Notes: generated by a model not told the origin, from the letters alone. DNA of 64,000 nt from Paenibacillus phyllosphaerae (GCF_014192105.1 NZ_JACHXK010000014.1:1-64000), one strand, 5' to 3'. Counted from the first letter of the stretch, positions 53,845 through 63,312 are shown. Numbers and translations are program-made.

Positions 53845-56800
53845 TTAGTTGTTCAGAATCATCCGCGCAAGGACGACCAAGTCCTGAATATCGATCTCGT
53901 TGTCGTTATTGAGGTCGCCGCTCTTCACTTGCGCCCAATCCGGATCGGCCGAAGTTTTGCCATAGGACTTGGCGATAATGGCCAGATCGCCGATCGAGAT
54001 TTTGCCGTCGTTGTTGGAATCGCCAGGCGACTTCACGATGACGGCATCGCGGAACGTCTGTAGCGCCGAGCTGAGCGCAGCCGCCGCTTGTTCGATCTGC
54101 GCATCCGTTACGTTCGCATTGCCGGCAACACCGCTCGCGCTTGTGATCGCCGCTTGCAGCGCAGCTTTCGAACCAGCCGGATATTGGCCGGCGGAGCCGC
54201 CTTCTACCGCAGCATCATGCGCAGCTTGCGCTTCGGTAATAAGTGCCTGGAGCGCGGTGCGGTCAACGACGCTGACTTTGACGTCGTGGGAGACGTTGCC
54301 GAGCGCCGTCTCGACGCCTTGGCTGTTCGCAACGACGATATTCGAAGCCCCGATATGGGCGATGCCCGCCGCAGCGTCCGCTTTGGCGCGGAAGTTCAGT
54401 TTCATGAGCGCTCCGTTCGGGTTCGGCTGACCTTGCCCGACATGAACGGCGAGCAGCCGCGCTTTGCCTGCAACGGAATCATCGCTGTCCACGATAACGA
54501 ATTTGTTCTCGTTAACCGATTCCGCTCCGACGAATTCCAGTTGGTCGGCGTTGTAGTCAATCGTAATATCTTGTGCCAATACCTCGCCTGTCACCTTGTT
54601 CAACCGGTAAGTGAGGCTGAAGCTTTGGCCAGGCGCGACATGGGAAGTTCCGCTGAGCGCGGCGCCCGCCGTCTGCTCATTGGCTGTCGGCGTCCAGATG
54701 TTCGGGATCGGTACATTCGCCCAGTTGATGTCCGACGCTAGGTAGAAACTCGTATACGCCGGTTGGTTGTAGGTGGTTTGCTGACGAGCGATCTCGGCAC
54801 GGTATTGCGGATCGTGCATGAGCGTATACAATTTGCGGTTCGTCACTTCCGTGCTCAGGAAGATCCGGATGGCGGAGCTGTCCGCCGTACGCACGAGCAT
54901 CTCTTCGCGCCAGTCGCCGAAAATGTCGGCCACGAGTGAAGGGTTGCCCTTGGTACCGTTGTTCGTGCGCGTATCGGTTGCCGTAACAAGCGTGCCGCGC
55001 TTCGCGTCATCGATCGTCGGCGTGGCAGTGCCCGAGCCGTTGACGATCTGCGTCGTCATGTCGCTCGCCCACTTAATGCTCATATTCGTGCCCGGTGCGG
55101 TATTGCTGATCTTCTCGCCGTCTGCCGTCCACAGGCCGACCGCCCATGTCTCAATGCCCGGTTGCGTCGTGTCCACGTCGCCGACCATACCGCGACCGGT
55201 ATCCTTCCCCGTGTAACCGCCATAGATGATCTCGCCGGTGGCCGCATCGCGGAGCGAGTAACCATACGGCGCATAAGTACCGCCTTCATGTACCATGAAG
55301 ATCTCCATCCCCGGCCGGTTCGGATCGATGTCCGTCACGTGCATGGCATCGCCGTGGCCAAGCCTTGCCACCGTGCCCGGCGTAGCGCTGCCTTCCGGCA
55401 TGGTGTCCATCGAGCTGTACAGGAGAAAGCCGTCATCGTCGATCGTAGCGCTGCCATAGACGATCTCCTGCTTGCCGTCGCCATCGACGTCGGCCGAGCT
55501 TAAGGAATGGGCGCCTTGCGTGGTGAGCGTGCCGAATTCCGGATCGGTGCCATCCCGTCCATGCGGTCCGTCATTGAACGGATTGGTCATCGGCGTCCAG
55601 CCGCTGTCCACGTACCAGTGCTCTTGCAGCTTGGTGCCATCCCAGCTGTAGGACACGAGCGTCGATCTTGTATAATAACCGCGAGCGAACACCGCATACG
55701 GCTTGTTGCCGTCCAGGTATGCGACGGTACCGAGGAATCGGTCGACCCGGTTCCCCGGCTCAATGCGCGCCATGGCGTAATCGCCCCACATGAGGCCGTC
55801 GTCGTGGCGTCCCGGCTTGTAGTCGACGGTCTGCAGCTCGCCGCCGGTGGCTCCGTCGAATACGGTCAAGTATTCCGGACCTTCGAGAATGAAACCTTCG
55901 AACTCGCGCAGGACGTTATTTTTGCTGCGGGCCGGCGCATACACATCCATAAAGTAGTCCGTCAGCTTCTGCGCGTCCACTTTGCTCAGCGGATACGAAT
56001 ACTGAGGCGCGATACCCAAAGCTTCCTCGAGCGTCTGCGGCCAATTGCCGTTCTTGACTTCCTCGTGGTCCTTCCAGCTCATGAACATGTCGACGACATA
56101 GTCGTAATAGTCTTGACGGCTCATCCGATAGTCGTCGGCATTGCTGTAGCCAGCGTCGATGTCCTTCTTGGGCATCGTAATATAATTCTCGGATACGACT
56201 TGACCCTCATCGTTATAACGGCTTACCTTCGTGCCCGGCGCGGTCTTGAACATCATCTCCGACTTGCCGTCGCCGTCAAAGTCATAGACGAGGAACTGGG
56301 TATAGTGGGCGCCGGCGCGGATATTGACGCCAAGGTCGATGCGGTACAGCAAGGTTCCGTCGAGCCGATAGGCGTCGATGTAGACGTTGCCGGTATACCC
56401 TTTTTGCGAGACGTCCTTGGCGTTGGACGGGTCCCATTTGACGAAATATTCATACTGACCGTCGCCATCGACATCGCCCACGTTCATATCGTTGGCCGAA
56501 TATGTATAGGCTTCGCCGGCAGGCGTGACGCCGTCGGCCGGTTTCTGGAGCGGCAGATCGTAATAAGCGTTCTGCCACGGCGTAACGGCATCGCTCTTGT
56601 CGACTTCCTCGCCATTCACGACGGCCGCAACGTAATAGCTGGAATCTTTAGTGCCGCCGGTATCTTTGTAGTTGGTGCTGTCGCTGACTTCGGCGATCTT
56701 CACGCCGTCCCGATACACATTGAAGGTTGATCCGGTCATGCCGGACGCGCCGTGTCCCGTCACTTCGCTGCCCAGCAGGCGCCAGCTTAAGAATACGCCC

Positions 56801-56982
56801 TCTGAAGTGGAGGCGGCGACCAGCCCCCTGTCGAGATACTCCATCTGGTAACCGGCAATTACAGATTGGGCGGATGGCGCGCTGTCTGCTGCCGCCGTGC
56901 CAATAACGGTCGGGAGTGCCAATGTCGTTCCGATGACGATGGTACAGGTCTTCTTCAGTATCGCGGATTTACGAAATCCCAC
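53845..56982 (-). CDS. Secreted rhamnogalacturonan lyase (PL11) with cohesin-like, FIVAR and dockerin modules
   Basis: Signal peptide (KKTCTIVIGTTLALPTVIGT), then a PL11 rhamnogalacturonan endolyase (about residues 40-770): YQMEYLDRGLVAASTSEGVF, calcium-binding DVDGDGQYEYFVKWDPSN, FDGDGKSEMMFKTAPGT, DVDGDGKQEIVYGSATID and LVADIFGDWREEMLVRTA. A cohesin-like domain follows (about 780-905, FVGAESVNENKFVIVDSDDS), a FIVAR helical repeat (about 905-985), and a type-I dockerin (last 60 residues, GDSNNDGKISIGDLAIIAKS and GDLNNDNEIDIQDLVVLARM). It degrades pectin rhamnogalacturonan I outside the cell. GTG start after AAGGGTG. Confidence 0.9.
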   Translation of the reverse strand: MGFRKSAILKKTCTIVIGTTLALPTVIGTAAADSAPSAQSVIAGYQMEYLDRGLVAASTSEGVFLSWRLLGSEVTGHGASGMTGSTFNVYRDGVKIAEVSDSTNYKDTGGTKDSSYYVAAVVNGEEVDKSDAVTPWQNAYYDLPLQKPADGVTPAGEAYTYSANDMNVGDVDGDGQYEYFVKWDPSNAKDVSQKGYTGNVYIDAYRLDGTLLYRIDLGVNIRAGAHYTQFLVYDFDGDGKSEMMFKTAPGTKVSRYNDEGQVVSENYITMPKKDIDAGYSNADDYRMSRQDYYDYVVDMFMSWKDHEEVKNGNWPQTLEEALGIAPQYSYPLSKVDAQKLTDYFMDVYAPARSKNNVLREFEGFILEGPEYLTVFDGATGGELQTVDYKPGRHDDGLMWGDYAMARIEPGNRVDRFLGTVAYLDGNKPYAVFARGYYTRSTLVSYSWDGTKLQEHWYVDSGWTPMTNPFNDGPHGRDGTDPEFGTLTTQGAHSLSSADVDGDGKQEIVYGSATIDDDGFLLYSSMDTMPEGSATPGTVARLGHGDAMHVTDIDPNRPGMEIFMVHEGGTYAPYGYSLRDAATGEIIYGGYTGKDTGRGMVGDVDTTQPGIETWAVGLWTADGEKISNTAPGTNMSIKWASDMTTQIVNGSGTATPTIDDAKRGTLVTATDTRTNNGTKGNPSLVADIFGDWREEMLVRTADSSAIRIFLSTEVTNRKLYTLMHDPQYRAEIARQQTTYNQPAYTSFYLASDINWANVPIPNIWTPTANEQTAGAALSGTSHVAPGQSFSLTYRLNKVTGEVLAQDITIDYNADQLEFVGAESVNENKFVIVDSDDSVAGKARLLAVHVGQGQPNPNGALMKLNFRAKADAAAGIAHIGASNIVVANSQGVETALGNVSHDVKVSVVDRTALQALITEAQAAHDAAVEGGSAGQYPAGSKAALQAAITSASGVAGNANVTDAQIEQAAAALSSALQTFRDAVIVKSPGDSNNDGKISIGDLAIIAKSYGKTSADPDWAQVKSGDLNNDNEIDIQDLVVLARMILNN

Positions 56983-57320
56983 TTCGAATCACCCTTTATC
57001 CAATAGTTTGCTTGCTGGAATGCCGATCGGCCTATCGCCGCTCAAACCAACTCGTCCGTTACGAAATGTATCTCAATGGTTGCGCTTTCATAAAAAGGAA
57101 TGATTGGTGCCGTCTTCCCTCCTTTACCATTACACGGATTGCGCTCTCGCCAATGTCACGAGAAACACCTCTATTGTAAAGCGTACCGCCTGAAGTCCAT
57201 ACCCAAAAAACAGGTGTCTTCCATGAAAAAACCGTGATCGCGATCTGAATTGTATCCACTTGTTCATTCGAAGCTGTTGAAAAGCCGTTATAATGGAGGA
57301 AGATAAGGAGAGGATTCAAC
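56983..57320. other. Divergent region between the PL11 lyase and DUF1284 genes
   Basis: A minus-strand TACAAT near 57173-57178 is a possible -10 box for the lyase; no good -35 was seen. The 87-codon frame on the minus strand (57059-57322) lacks a ribosome binding site and family features. For the plus-strand gene AGGAGAGG is present at 57307-57314. Confidence 0.35.
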
Positions 57321-57737
57321 ATGGCTATTCGGCTGCGCGGACATCATCTGCTCTGCCTGCTCGGGTTTCGGGGGATGGGCTATTCCGAGGCGTATGTCCA
57401 TAATATGAAGCAGGTTTACCGTCGTTTGCTGGAGGACTCCTCCACCAGTTGCACGCTGGTCAGCGGACCGGACCAATTATGCGCGTGCTTCCCCGCGGAC
57501 GGCGACTACCACTGCGAGAGCCGCACCGTGAGCGAACGGGACGCTGCGATCTTGGCGCGGCTTGGTCTTGCGGTCGGACAGACCGTATCGTGGCAGGACA
57601 TTCTGGAGCGGGTCAAACACAATGTGGCACCTGCGGATCTGAACGCCATCTGCGCCACCTGCCCATGGCTGCCTTACGGGGTCTGCCAAGAAGGCGTCGG
57701 GTTGGTCGCGGCGGGCAAAAGGCTGCCCGCGATATAA
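57321..57737 (+). CDS. DUF1284 protein, putative iron-sulfur protein
   Basis: Starts with the family motif IRLRGHHLLCLLGFRGMGYS. Six or more Cys, including CTLVSGPDQLCACFPADGDYHC and ICATCPWLPYGVC, could bind a metal cluster. AGGAGAGG precedes the ATG. Role unknown. Confidence 0.88.
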   Translation: MAIRLRGHHLLCLLGFRGMGYSEAYVHNMKQVYRRLLEDSSTSCTLVSGPDQLCACFPADGDYHCESRTVSERDAAILARLGLAVGQTVSWQDILERVKHNVAPADLNAICATCPWLPYGVCQEGVGLVAAGKRLPAI

Positions 57738-57766
57738 TATCAATCCCTCATCAATAACGTATTTTG

Positions 57767-58237
57767 CTAGTCCCATACCCTCGGTCGGTTTACTCCGGCT
57801 GTTCTCATGTAATCCAACAGCTGTCCCGTATGGACGGATTCATGGTAGGCTACCCTTAACAACATATCGCCTAATGTGCGAATGTACCCGACGTCGCTTC
57901 GATCTATCTTGATCGTAGACAAATCTTCTTGCGAGTAAGATTTTACCGTATCCATAAAGGCGCTCCGATAGGGCTCAGCGAAACGCAACGCATCATGCAG
58001 GTCTGCAAAATTACGGTTCTCATAAGGAGATTCATACGCGGACAGACTGCCTCTATTCAATAAAGCAAGATGATAGTAATGTTCGCTGTCTAATACGTGA
58101 TGGATCATTTCTATTATACTCATCGCCTCTGAATCAGGCTTCCAGTCCAGATATTCGGCAGGGATGCTTTCCCAGACGAGCCTGCTCCGGCGGCGAACCT
58201 CTTCCAAGTTCCATACGATGGCGTCTACAGCATTCAT
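57767..58237 (-). CDS. DinB/YfiT-family metal-binding protein
   Basis: Four-helix bundle with the characteristic His residues in IEMIHHVLDSEHYYHLALLN and YHESVHTGQLLDYMRTAGV. DinB-fold proteins include thiol transferases for bacillithiol; substrate unknown. ATG at 58237 is chosen because AAGGGA lies about 9 bases before; the earlier ATG at 58276 has none. Confidence 0.85.
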   Translation of the reverse strand: MNAVDAIVWNLEEVRRRSRLVWESIPAEYLDWKPDSEAMSIIEMIHHVLDSEHYYHLALLNRGSLSAYESPYENRNFADLHDALRFAEPYRSAFMDTVKSYSQEDLSTIKIDRSDVGYIRTLGDMLLRVAYHESVHTGQLLDYMRTAGVNRPRVWD

Positions 58238-58386
58238 GACCGAACCTTCCCTTCGTGTTTTCATTTCAATGCGCAAAACAAGAACATATGTTCCAACGCT
58301 ACTTAGCTATAATATAACGTCTGCACAGATTAATCTAGATCATTCCGTCATCGAAGACGAAAAATAGCGTTTTCCGTCCGAACGAA

Positions 58387-58416
58387 CAAGAGCGTACCTC
58401 GCAGCGGTACGCTCTT
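58387..58416. terminator. Terminator near the HAD hydrolase gene
   Basis: Stem CAAGAGCGTACC / GGTACGCTCTTG with a 6-base loop; short T-run on each side. Confidence 0.6.
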
Positions 58417-58474
58417 GTTCTTGTGGGGCATTGCTATAAGGAGCCAACCTGGCAGACATACATAACGCTAGCGA

Positions 58475-59140
58475 TCACTTCACTCGACCAAGTTCCGCGA
58501 CCACCTCGGCAAGCGGCCGCTCCGCCATCGATTGCAGACGAAGGTCATAGGGACCGAAGGGAAGCTCCCTCGTCACGTCATTGGGGATCGTGACGCAATA
58601 GAGGCCCGCTTGCTTGGCCGCGCGCGCACCGTTGGGCGAATCCTCGAAGGCGATCGCTTCATGCGGCGCAATGCCGAACGCTTCGATCACTTGCAGGTAC
58701 AGCTCGGGGTCCGGTTTCACCTTCGCCACATCGTCGCGCACGCGTATACAATCGAAGTGCCCTGTCAGATCGAATCGGTCCAGATACTTCATGACCCACT
58801 CGCGAGTCGAACTGGACGCAAGCCCAATCTTCAGCCCCATCTCCTTGGCCGCGTGCAAATATTCGACCACGCCTGGACGCAACTGCTCCTCCGCGACGAA
58901 TTGCTCGTACTTCGCCCGGCGCATGCTGCGGAGCGCCTCACGATCCAAGGAACGGCCGCAACATGTCTCCAGATGATCGTACGGGTTGAACGCGCTGCCG
59001 TCCGTTCCGACCCACTGCCCCCAGATCTGTACGTCCAGCGTATGGCCATGCTCGGTATACATCTCCTGGAATGAACGGAATTCCGGCGTCTCGGTATCGA
59101 AGATAAGTCCGTCAAAATCAAATACGATGGCGCGAATCAT
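58475..59140 (-). CDS. HAD-superfamily hydrolase (YhcW-like)
   Basis: Motif I AIVFDFDGLIFDTETPEF, motif II LASSSTREWV, motif III KVKPDPELY and motif IV IAFEDSPNGARAAKQAG. At 221 residues it fits a haloacid-dehalogenase-like phosphatase of the beta-PGM subfamily. Substrate unknown. Isolated gene. Confidence 0.9.
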   Translation of the reverse strand: MIRAIVFDFDGLIFDTETPEFRSFQEMYTEHGHTLDVQIWGQWVGTDGSAFNPYDHLETCCGRSLDREALRSMRRAKYEQFVAEEQLRPGVVEYLHAAKEMGLKIGLASSSTREWVMKYLDRFDLTGHFDCIRVRDDVAKVKPDPELYLQVIEAFGIAPHEAIAFEDSPNGARAAKQAGLYCVTIPNDVTRELPFGPYDLRLQSMAERPLAEVVAELGRVK

Positions 59141-59181
59141 GTGCTCCCTCGCTTCCTAACATGCCCGTGTATGGAAAAAGC

Positions 59182-59208
59182 CATGCGGATAACTCATCAT
59201 TCCGCATG
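59182..59208 (-). terminator. Terminator of the spore coat gene
   Basis: Minus strand: CATGCGG / CCGCATG with a 13-base loop and GGCTTTTTCC after it. Confidence 0.7.
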
Positions 59209-59280
59209 ACTCGCAAGGCTGTTGAAGCTTATTATAGGGAGGTTAACAGCGGATGTAAACCATTCCCATAAGCGCCGATT

Positions 59281-59874
59281 CTAGAAACGCTGCGGCAGTT
59301 GGCGCATGCTCGAAGGCTGTCCCGCTTCACCGATGAATGGCGCGGTGAACGTATTCAGCATCGTCTGCGTCGTTACTTCCTTCATCGTCGGCACTTGATA
59401 GTAGCCCTTCTGGTTCATGTATTGCCACACTTCGTATGCCTGCTCCGAACAGTTGATGGCGCACTCCTGAAGCGTGCGGCGAATTTGCGGATCCGCGCAC
59501 TCCAAGGCGGCGAGCATTTTTTTGGAAGCGCCGGACTTATGACAGTTCAGCATCGCGCAAGCGACATCGCGGTCATCCATTTGCTGCATCGACGTGTTCG
59601 GCGCGACCGGCGCCGGTTGGCGAAGACCATAGACGGGAGCAACATTTTTGGGCGCGCGGTACGGAACTGCCTGGTTCATGCCTTGCCCGCCCAGCAGCTG
59701 GACGAAAGAGTGGTAACCGTTCGTCATGAACTGAAGTTGATTGTCCAGAATTTGCGCTAGCTGCGGATCTTGAACATGCGGACGGTACAGCTGGAACGTG
59801 TTGATCGCGTCGATCTCGGTAGCAAGCACCTCATGGATTTCCATTACTTCGTGCGCGCCGTATTGAGCAGCCAT
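59281..59874 (-). CDS. CotF-family spore coat protein
   Basis: N-terminal half resembles the CotF ferritin-like helices (HEVMEIHEVLATEIDAINTF, QILDNQLQFMTNGYHSFVQL). A Cys/Met-rich linker contains CAMLNCHKSG, and ECADPQIRRTLQECAINCSE together with EVWQYMNQKGYYQVPTM ends the protein. CotF members are spore coat components, which supports a spore former. Start ATG at 59874 has GGAGG 8 bases before; the earlier ATG at 59928 does not. Confidence 0.9.
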   Translation of the reverse strand: MAAQYGAHEVMEIHEVLATEIDAINTFQLYRPHVQDPQLAQILDNQLQFMTNGYHSFVQLLGGQGMNQAVPYRAPKNVAPVYGLRQPAPVAPNTSMQQMDDRDVACAMLNCHKSGASKKMLAALECADPQIRRTLQECAINCSEQAYEVWQYMNQKGYYQVPTMKEVTTQTMLNTFTAPFIGEAGQPSSMRQLPQRF

Positions 59875-60075
59875 TATTATAATTCCTCCTTGTTGTGGGT
59901 CGTGCTGAAGGGTTAGCGGTGGAATCACCCGTTGTATTGTGGTAACAAGGGCTGCTCAATATGCACATGATTAAAACTTCTTTAGCTGGTCGCCAATGGT
60001 TGGTTTGTGTTCACGGTCGTAAGTCCGGAAATACAGCATGCATGCTTGCATCGGGAGCGGTCAATGAGCCTGCCT

Positions 60076-60603
60076 TTAGCCATTCTCGCCCAAAGTGAGC
60101 TGCATCACATAGTCCGTCTGCTTCTCCTCGCCCATAGTGAAGCAGTGCGTGCCGACTTGAACGAATCCCATTCGGCGGTAAAAACGAATGGCACGTTCAT
60201 TCTTCTCCCAGACGCCGAGCCAGACGCTGGTCTTCTGCTGCGCGCGGGCTATCTCGATTCCTTTGTCGATCAAATACTGCCCCAGTCCTTGCCCTTGATA
60301 ACGGCTGCGAATATAGATCCGCTCAATCTCCAGCGCGTTATCCGCAATCCGATCCGACTGCGCTTCTCCGCGGTTCACCTTCAAGTAACCGGCTAACTCG
60401 CCATTCACATGCAGGAAATAAAAGGCCGAGTCGCGGTTCTCAAGTTCGGCCGCAAGCTTGGATGTCGCAAAGGCTCTATCCATATAGGCATCTATCGCAT
60501 GGGGATCATTCTGGTCTCGAAACGTCTCATCGAACGTCTCGCGGCTTAACTGCTGCAGTCGTTCCAAATCGTCAGCTGTACATCGTTCAATCGTTATATT
60601 CAT
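60076..60603 (-). CDS. GNAT N-acetyltransferase
   Basis: Acetyl-CoA loop YIRSRYQGQGLGQYLIDKGI and C-terminal ERAIRFYRRMGFVQVGTHCF. 175 residues; AAGGAGT precedes the ATG by about 14 bases and AAGGA by 5. Substrate unknown. Confidence 0.88.
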   Translation of the reverse strand: MNITIERCTADDLERLQQLSRETFDETFRDQNDPHAIDAYMDRAFATSKLAAELENRDSAFYFLHVNGELAGYLKVNRGEAQSDRIADNALEIERIYIRSRYQGQGLGQYLIDKGIEIARAQQKTSVWLGVWEKNERAIRFYRRMGFVQVGTHCFTMGEEKQTDYVMQLTLGENG

Positions 60604-60715
60604 TCGATTCCTTACACTCCTTATATCGATCTTGCTGCACTCCGTAATCTCGAACGCGCTGGCTTCCGCGGCTAGCTTTCTACCAGCGGACGCGTCATAA
60701 TGAAGGCTAATAGTC

Positions 60716-60762
60716 TTGTCATCATTATAAATAACATTTATTTTGTTGTAAATACAACAAAA
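60716..60762 (+). promoter_or_regulatory. Promoter of the MarR gene with a 22-bp perfect dyad operator
   Basis: TTGTCA (60716-60721), 17-base spacer, TATTTT (60739-60744). A perfect inverted repeat of arms TTTTGTTGTA and TACAACAAAA with centre AA occupies 60741-60762, covering the -10 box and start region: a classical autorepression operator. Confidence 0.85.
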
Positions 60763-60781
60763 TTAGAACCAGGAGGTTCCG

Positions 60782-61234
60782 ATGAAAGACATTCTCCGCG
60801 AAGTCGGGATGATCGCCCGCGCGTTGGATTCGATAAGCAATATCGAGTTTAAGGAAGTGGATTTGACGAAAGGGCAATATCTGTACCTCGTGCGGATCTG
60901 CGAGAACCCCGGCATCATCCAGGAGAAGGTGGCCGAGATGCTGAAGGTGGACCGAACGACTGCGGCGCGCGCGATTGCCAAGCTGGAGGCCCAAGGTCTC
61001 ATTGAGAAGGAGAACGACGCGGATAACAAGAAGATCAAGCGGCTCGTGCCGACGGCCAAAGGCAAGTCCGTCTTCCCGTTCCTCGAGCGGGAGGGCGAGT
61101 ATACGGACCGCGTCGCCTTGGCGGGGCTATCCGACGAGGAGATCGCAACCTTGCACGCCTTGTTGCATAAGGTTCGCAAGAACGTCGAATCGGACTGGGA
61201 GCTCGTCAAGAAAGGCGGGAAGCGGGAATATTAG
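60782..61234 (+). CDS. MarR-family transcriptional regulator
   Basis: 150 residues with the winged helix LTKGQYLYLVRICENPGIIQ, MLKVDRTTAARAIAKLEAQG and beta-wing NKKIKRLVPTAKGKS. AGGAGG lies 5 bases before ATG. It controls at least itself; no other target gene is adjacent in the same direction, but the divergent GNAT gene (60076-60603) shares the intergenic region. Confidence 0.92.
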   Translation: MKDILREVGMIARALDSISNIEFKEVDLTKGQYLYLVRICENPGIIQEKVAEMLKVDRTTAARAIAKLEAQGLIEKENDADNKKIKRLVPTAKGKSVFPFLEREGEYTDRVALAGLSDEEIATLHALLHKVRKNVESDWELVKKGGKREY

Positions 61235-61254
61235 CTCCGCATATGCCAAAAAGC

Positions 61255-61287
61255 GGCCTTGTATCCAGCGCTACTGGAAACAAGGCC
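61255..61287 (+). terminator. Terminator of the MarR gene
   Basis: Stem GGCCTTGT / ACAAGGCC with a 17-base loop and TTTGTGTT after it. Confidence 0.65.
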
Positions 61288-61362
61288 TTTGTGTTATTCT
61301 CAGCTAGCTTAACGGTCTGGCATCGATCGTTCTGCTGCTCACGCAACGTCCAACGGCAGACC

Positions 61363-61425
61363 CTAATTGGACACGCCAATAAGCGAATAACCGCCGTAAT
61401 TATCGTAGTTATTGTACGCCGCCAT
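61363..61425 (-). CDS. Possible 20-residue Tyr/Asn/Gly-rich peptide
   Basis: ATG at 61425 opens a frame that starts MAAYNNYDNYGGYSLIGVS and ends at TAG. The composition recalls small spore or coat peptides, but no convincing ribosome binding site precedes it (GGTAAG at 13 bases). Confidence 0.25.
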   Translation of the reverse strand: MAAYNNYDNYGGYSLIGVSN

Positions 61426-61446
61426 AGCGCGATTATACTTACCGAT

Positions 61447-62439
61447 TCACCGTAAGATTCCCGTCCCCTTAAACTCCTCCACGAAGCTATCCAGCCAATC
61501 CTGCGTGAAGTCCAGCGCCCCGGAGTCGCTATGGATAAAAGCCACGTCCAGGCTCATGATCCAGAACCTGCGAACCGCCACGAACAGCTCAATGGCCGCT
61601 TCTTCGTGCTCGGAGAAGCTTCTGACCGACCGGTAGCCTGACATCAGCGTCTGCCACAGTGCCTCCTTACGGTCCTCGGCTTGACGTTTGCGTGCACGGA
61701 CCTGCGCCAGATCGTACGCCCGCCAGCCCCGGGCCGCCCATTCAAAATCATGATGGGTAAAAGAGCTCTCCGTCCGAAAAGCATTGTTATTGCCGTGCAT
61801 GTCGCCATGGCAGATTCCAAAATCCAGACCCTGATTAGCCGCAGCCGCCACTTGTTCCGTTAACGCGCCGGCATATTCACGGAGGAAAGACGATGCGGCG
61901 TTGTCCCCGCCGATGTAATCGACAATACGTTCAAGCGGCTGCCGGATCAGAAAGTCCGTGTTCAGCTCGTACCTCGGCAGCCGCAGGTTAACACGGTCCA
62001 GCGCGTTGTGCAATTCGGCGGCAGACTTCCCGAACAACAAGCAGTTCTCTTCGTCCTGAAGCACATTCTCAGCCCCGTCCATATAACGGAACAATGCGGC
62101 CACGCGTTGTCCTTCAGGCGCATCGATAACCGCATATAAGCCGCCGTCCCGCCTCGGAATCGGTGCCGACACGGTCGTCTCCATCCCGCATTCCCGCAAG
62201 ATGACGCTCAGCTGGGTTAAGAGCGACAGTTCATAGGCAACATCGTTCTCCCTCACGGCGAGACGATAAATCCGCAAGATATAGAAGCCTTCGGCGGTGC
62301 GCACGCGATACGTATCATTGAGGCCTCGAAGCCAATACAGGCATTCCTGCCAAGGCCCGATCCCATATTGGCCGCTTAGGCAATACGCCAGATACTTCGG
62401 ATCCAGGACAGAACGCAGCGCGGCCGGTTGTGTATACAT
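61447..62439 (-). CDS. APH-fold phosphotransferase
   Basis: N-terminal lobe (YRVRTAEGFYILRIYRLAVR) with the family Lys-equivalent region, catalytic loop GICHGDMHGNN (HxDxxxxN) and metal motif THHDFEWAARGWRAYDLA. 330 residues. It resembles homoserine kinase-like/choline kinase-like APH proteins; substrate unknown. ATG at 62439 follows AAAAGGAG by 8 bases; the ATG at 62463 lacks a site. Confidence 0.87.
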   Translation of the reverse strand: MYTQPAALRSVLDPKYLAYCLSGQYGIGPWQECLYWLRGLNDTYRVRTAEGFYILRIYRLAVRENDVAYELSLLTQLSVILRECGMETTVSAPIPRRDGGLYAVIDAPEGQRVAALFRYMDGAENVLQDEENCLLFGKSAAELHNALDRVNLRLPRYELNTDFLIRQPLERIVDYIGGDNAASSFLREYAGALTEQVAAAANQGLDFGICHGDMHGNNNAFRTESSFTHHDFEWAARGWRAYDLAQVRARKRQAEDRKEALWQTLMSGYRSVRSFSEHEEAAIELFVAVRRFWIMSLDVAFIHSDSGALDFTQDWLDSFVEEFKGTGILR

Positions 62440-62555
62440 AGGTCCATCTCCTTTTTCATCCATAGTAATTACCGCCTTGCAAGAGCGCTATGTGGAGTCG
62501 TAGAACACCGTTTGCTGCTTCTCCGCCTTATGCAGCCGCAGCCAAGCGTTACCGT

Positions 62556-63287
62556 CTACCATTTGACAAACTCCCACCCTTGCTGGCGTTCTTCCCGGAA
62601 CCGCTGCACCCACTGTTCGGCGACCTCATCGGCCAGCCGGTCGAAGGCAGGCGGAGCAATACGGACCTGATCGCCTTGCAGTCCCAAGTAAGCGAGCGCC
62701 TTCCGAACCGTCCCCTCATAGTCCTGAATAAAATCCTCATAGACGATCGTAAGCGGCACGATCCCGGATTCGGTCAGGAAGTCTTCGATCGCCGCTTCGC
62801 ACATATTGCTGTCCACGAGCAGATGGTTGATCGCGTCGAAATGGTATTGGTCCGCAAGGTCGGCTGCCGACGGCTTCTCCCCCGTGCGGCGGTGCCATTC
62901 GCCTGAGACGATCGCCCGCCACCAGGACACGGCCAACCGCACTTTATTGCGGCGCGTCATATAGATATGTTTCGTGCAGTTCGGGAACGCATGGTTCCAT
63001 ACTTCGGCACGAGACGCTTCCTGAGGCAATTCGAACAGTTGCCTGAAGCAGTCGATCCAGCGCTGCTCGAAGTTCATTTTCAGCCCGAATACCCCGTTGG
63101 GCGTCGTCCCGCTCTGCCAAATCCGCTCCACATCTTCACGCGTGAAGGTCTTCGGGTCGTTATGCTGGTAATGCAGCCATTCGCTCGGATTGCCGGCTAT
63201 CCCGGTCGAGGCTAGCGCTTCATTGAACAAGGTGCTTCCCGTCCGCTGAGCGAACCAGATCATATAGCTTTGCTGAGGTCGTATCAT
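62556..63287 (-). CDS. Stf0-type sulfotransferase
   Basis: PAPS-binding loop region MIWFAQRTGSTLFNEALAST (5'-phosphosulfate loop RTGSTL) and further Stf0 stretches NPSEWLHYQHNDP, FGLKMNFEQRWIDCF, HIYMTRRNKVRLAVSWWRAI and LTIVYEDFIQDYEGTVRKAL. The family sulfates trehalose and similar carbohydrates or glycolipids in mycobacteria. The start follows GAGGGATTGCA-type leader. It lies 25 bases behind the APS-kinase gene; the two genes form a sulfation unit. Confidence 0.88.
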   Translation of the reverse strand: MIRPQQSYMIWFAQRTGSTLFNEALASTGIAGNPSEWLHYQHNDPKTFTREDVERIWQSGTTPNGVFGLKMNFEQRWIDCFRQLFELPQEASRAEVWNHAFPNCTKHIYMTRRNKVRLAVSWWRAIVSGEWHRRTGEKPSAADLADQYHFDAINHLLVDSNMCEAAIEDFLTESGIVPLTIVYEDFIQDYEGTVRKALAYLGLQGDQVRIAPPAFDRLADEVAEQWVQRFREERQQGWEFVKW

Positions 63288-63312
63288 TGCAATCCCTCGC
63301 TTTCTCCTTCGG

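Noticed and set aside
57059-57322. 87-codon minus-strand frame in the lyase/DUF1284 intergenic region
   Set aside because: No ribosome binding site and no family; overlaps the start of the DUF1284 gene.
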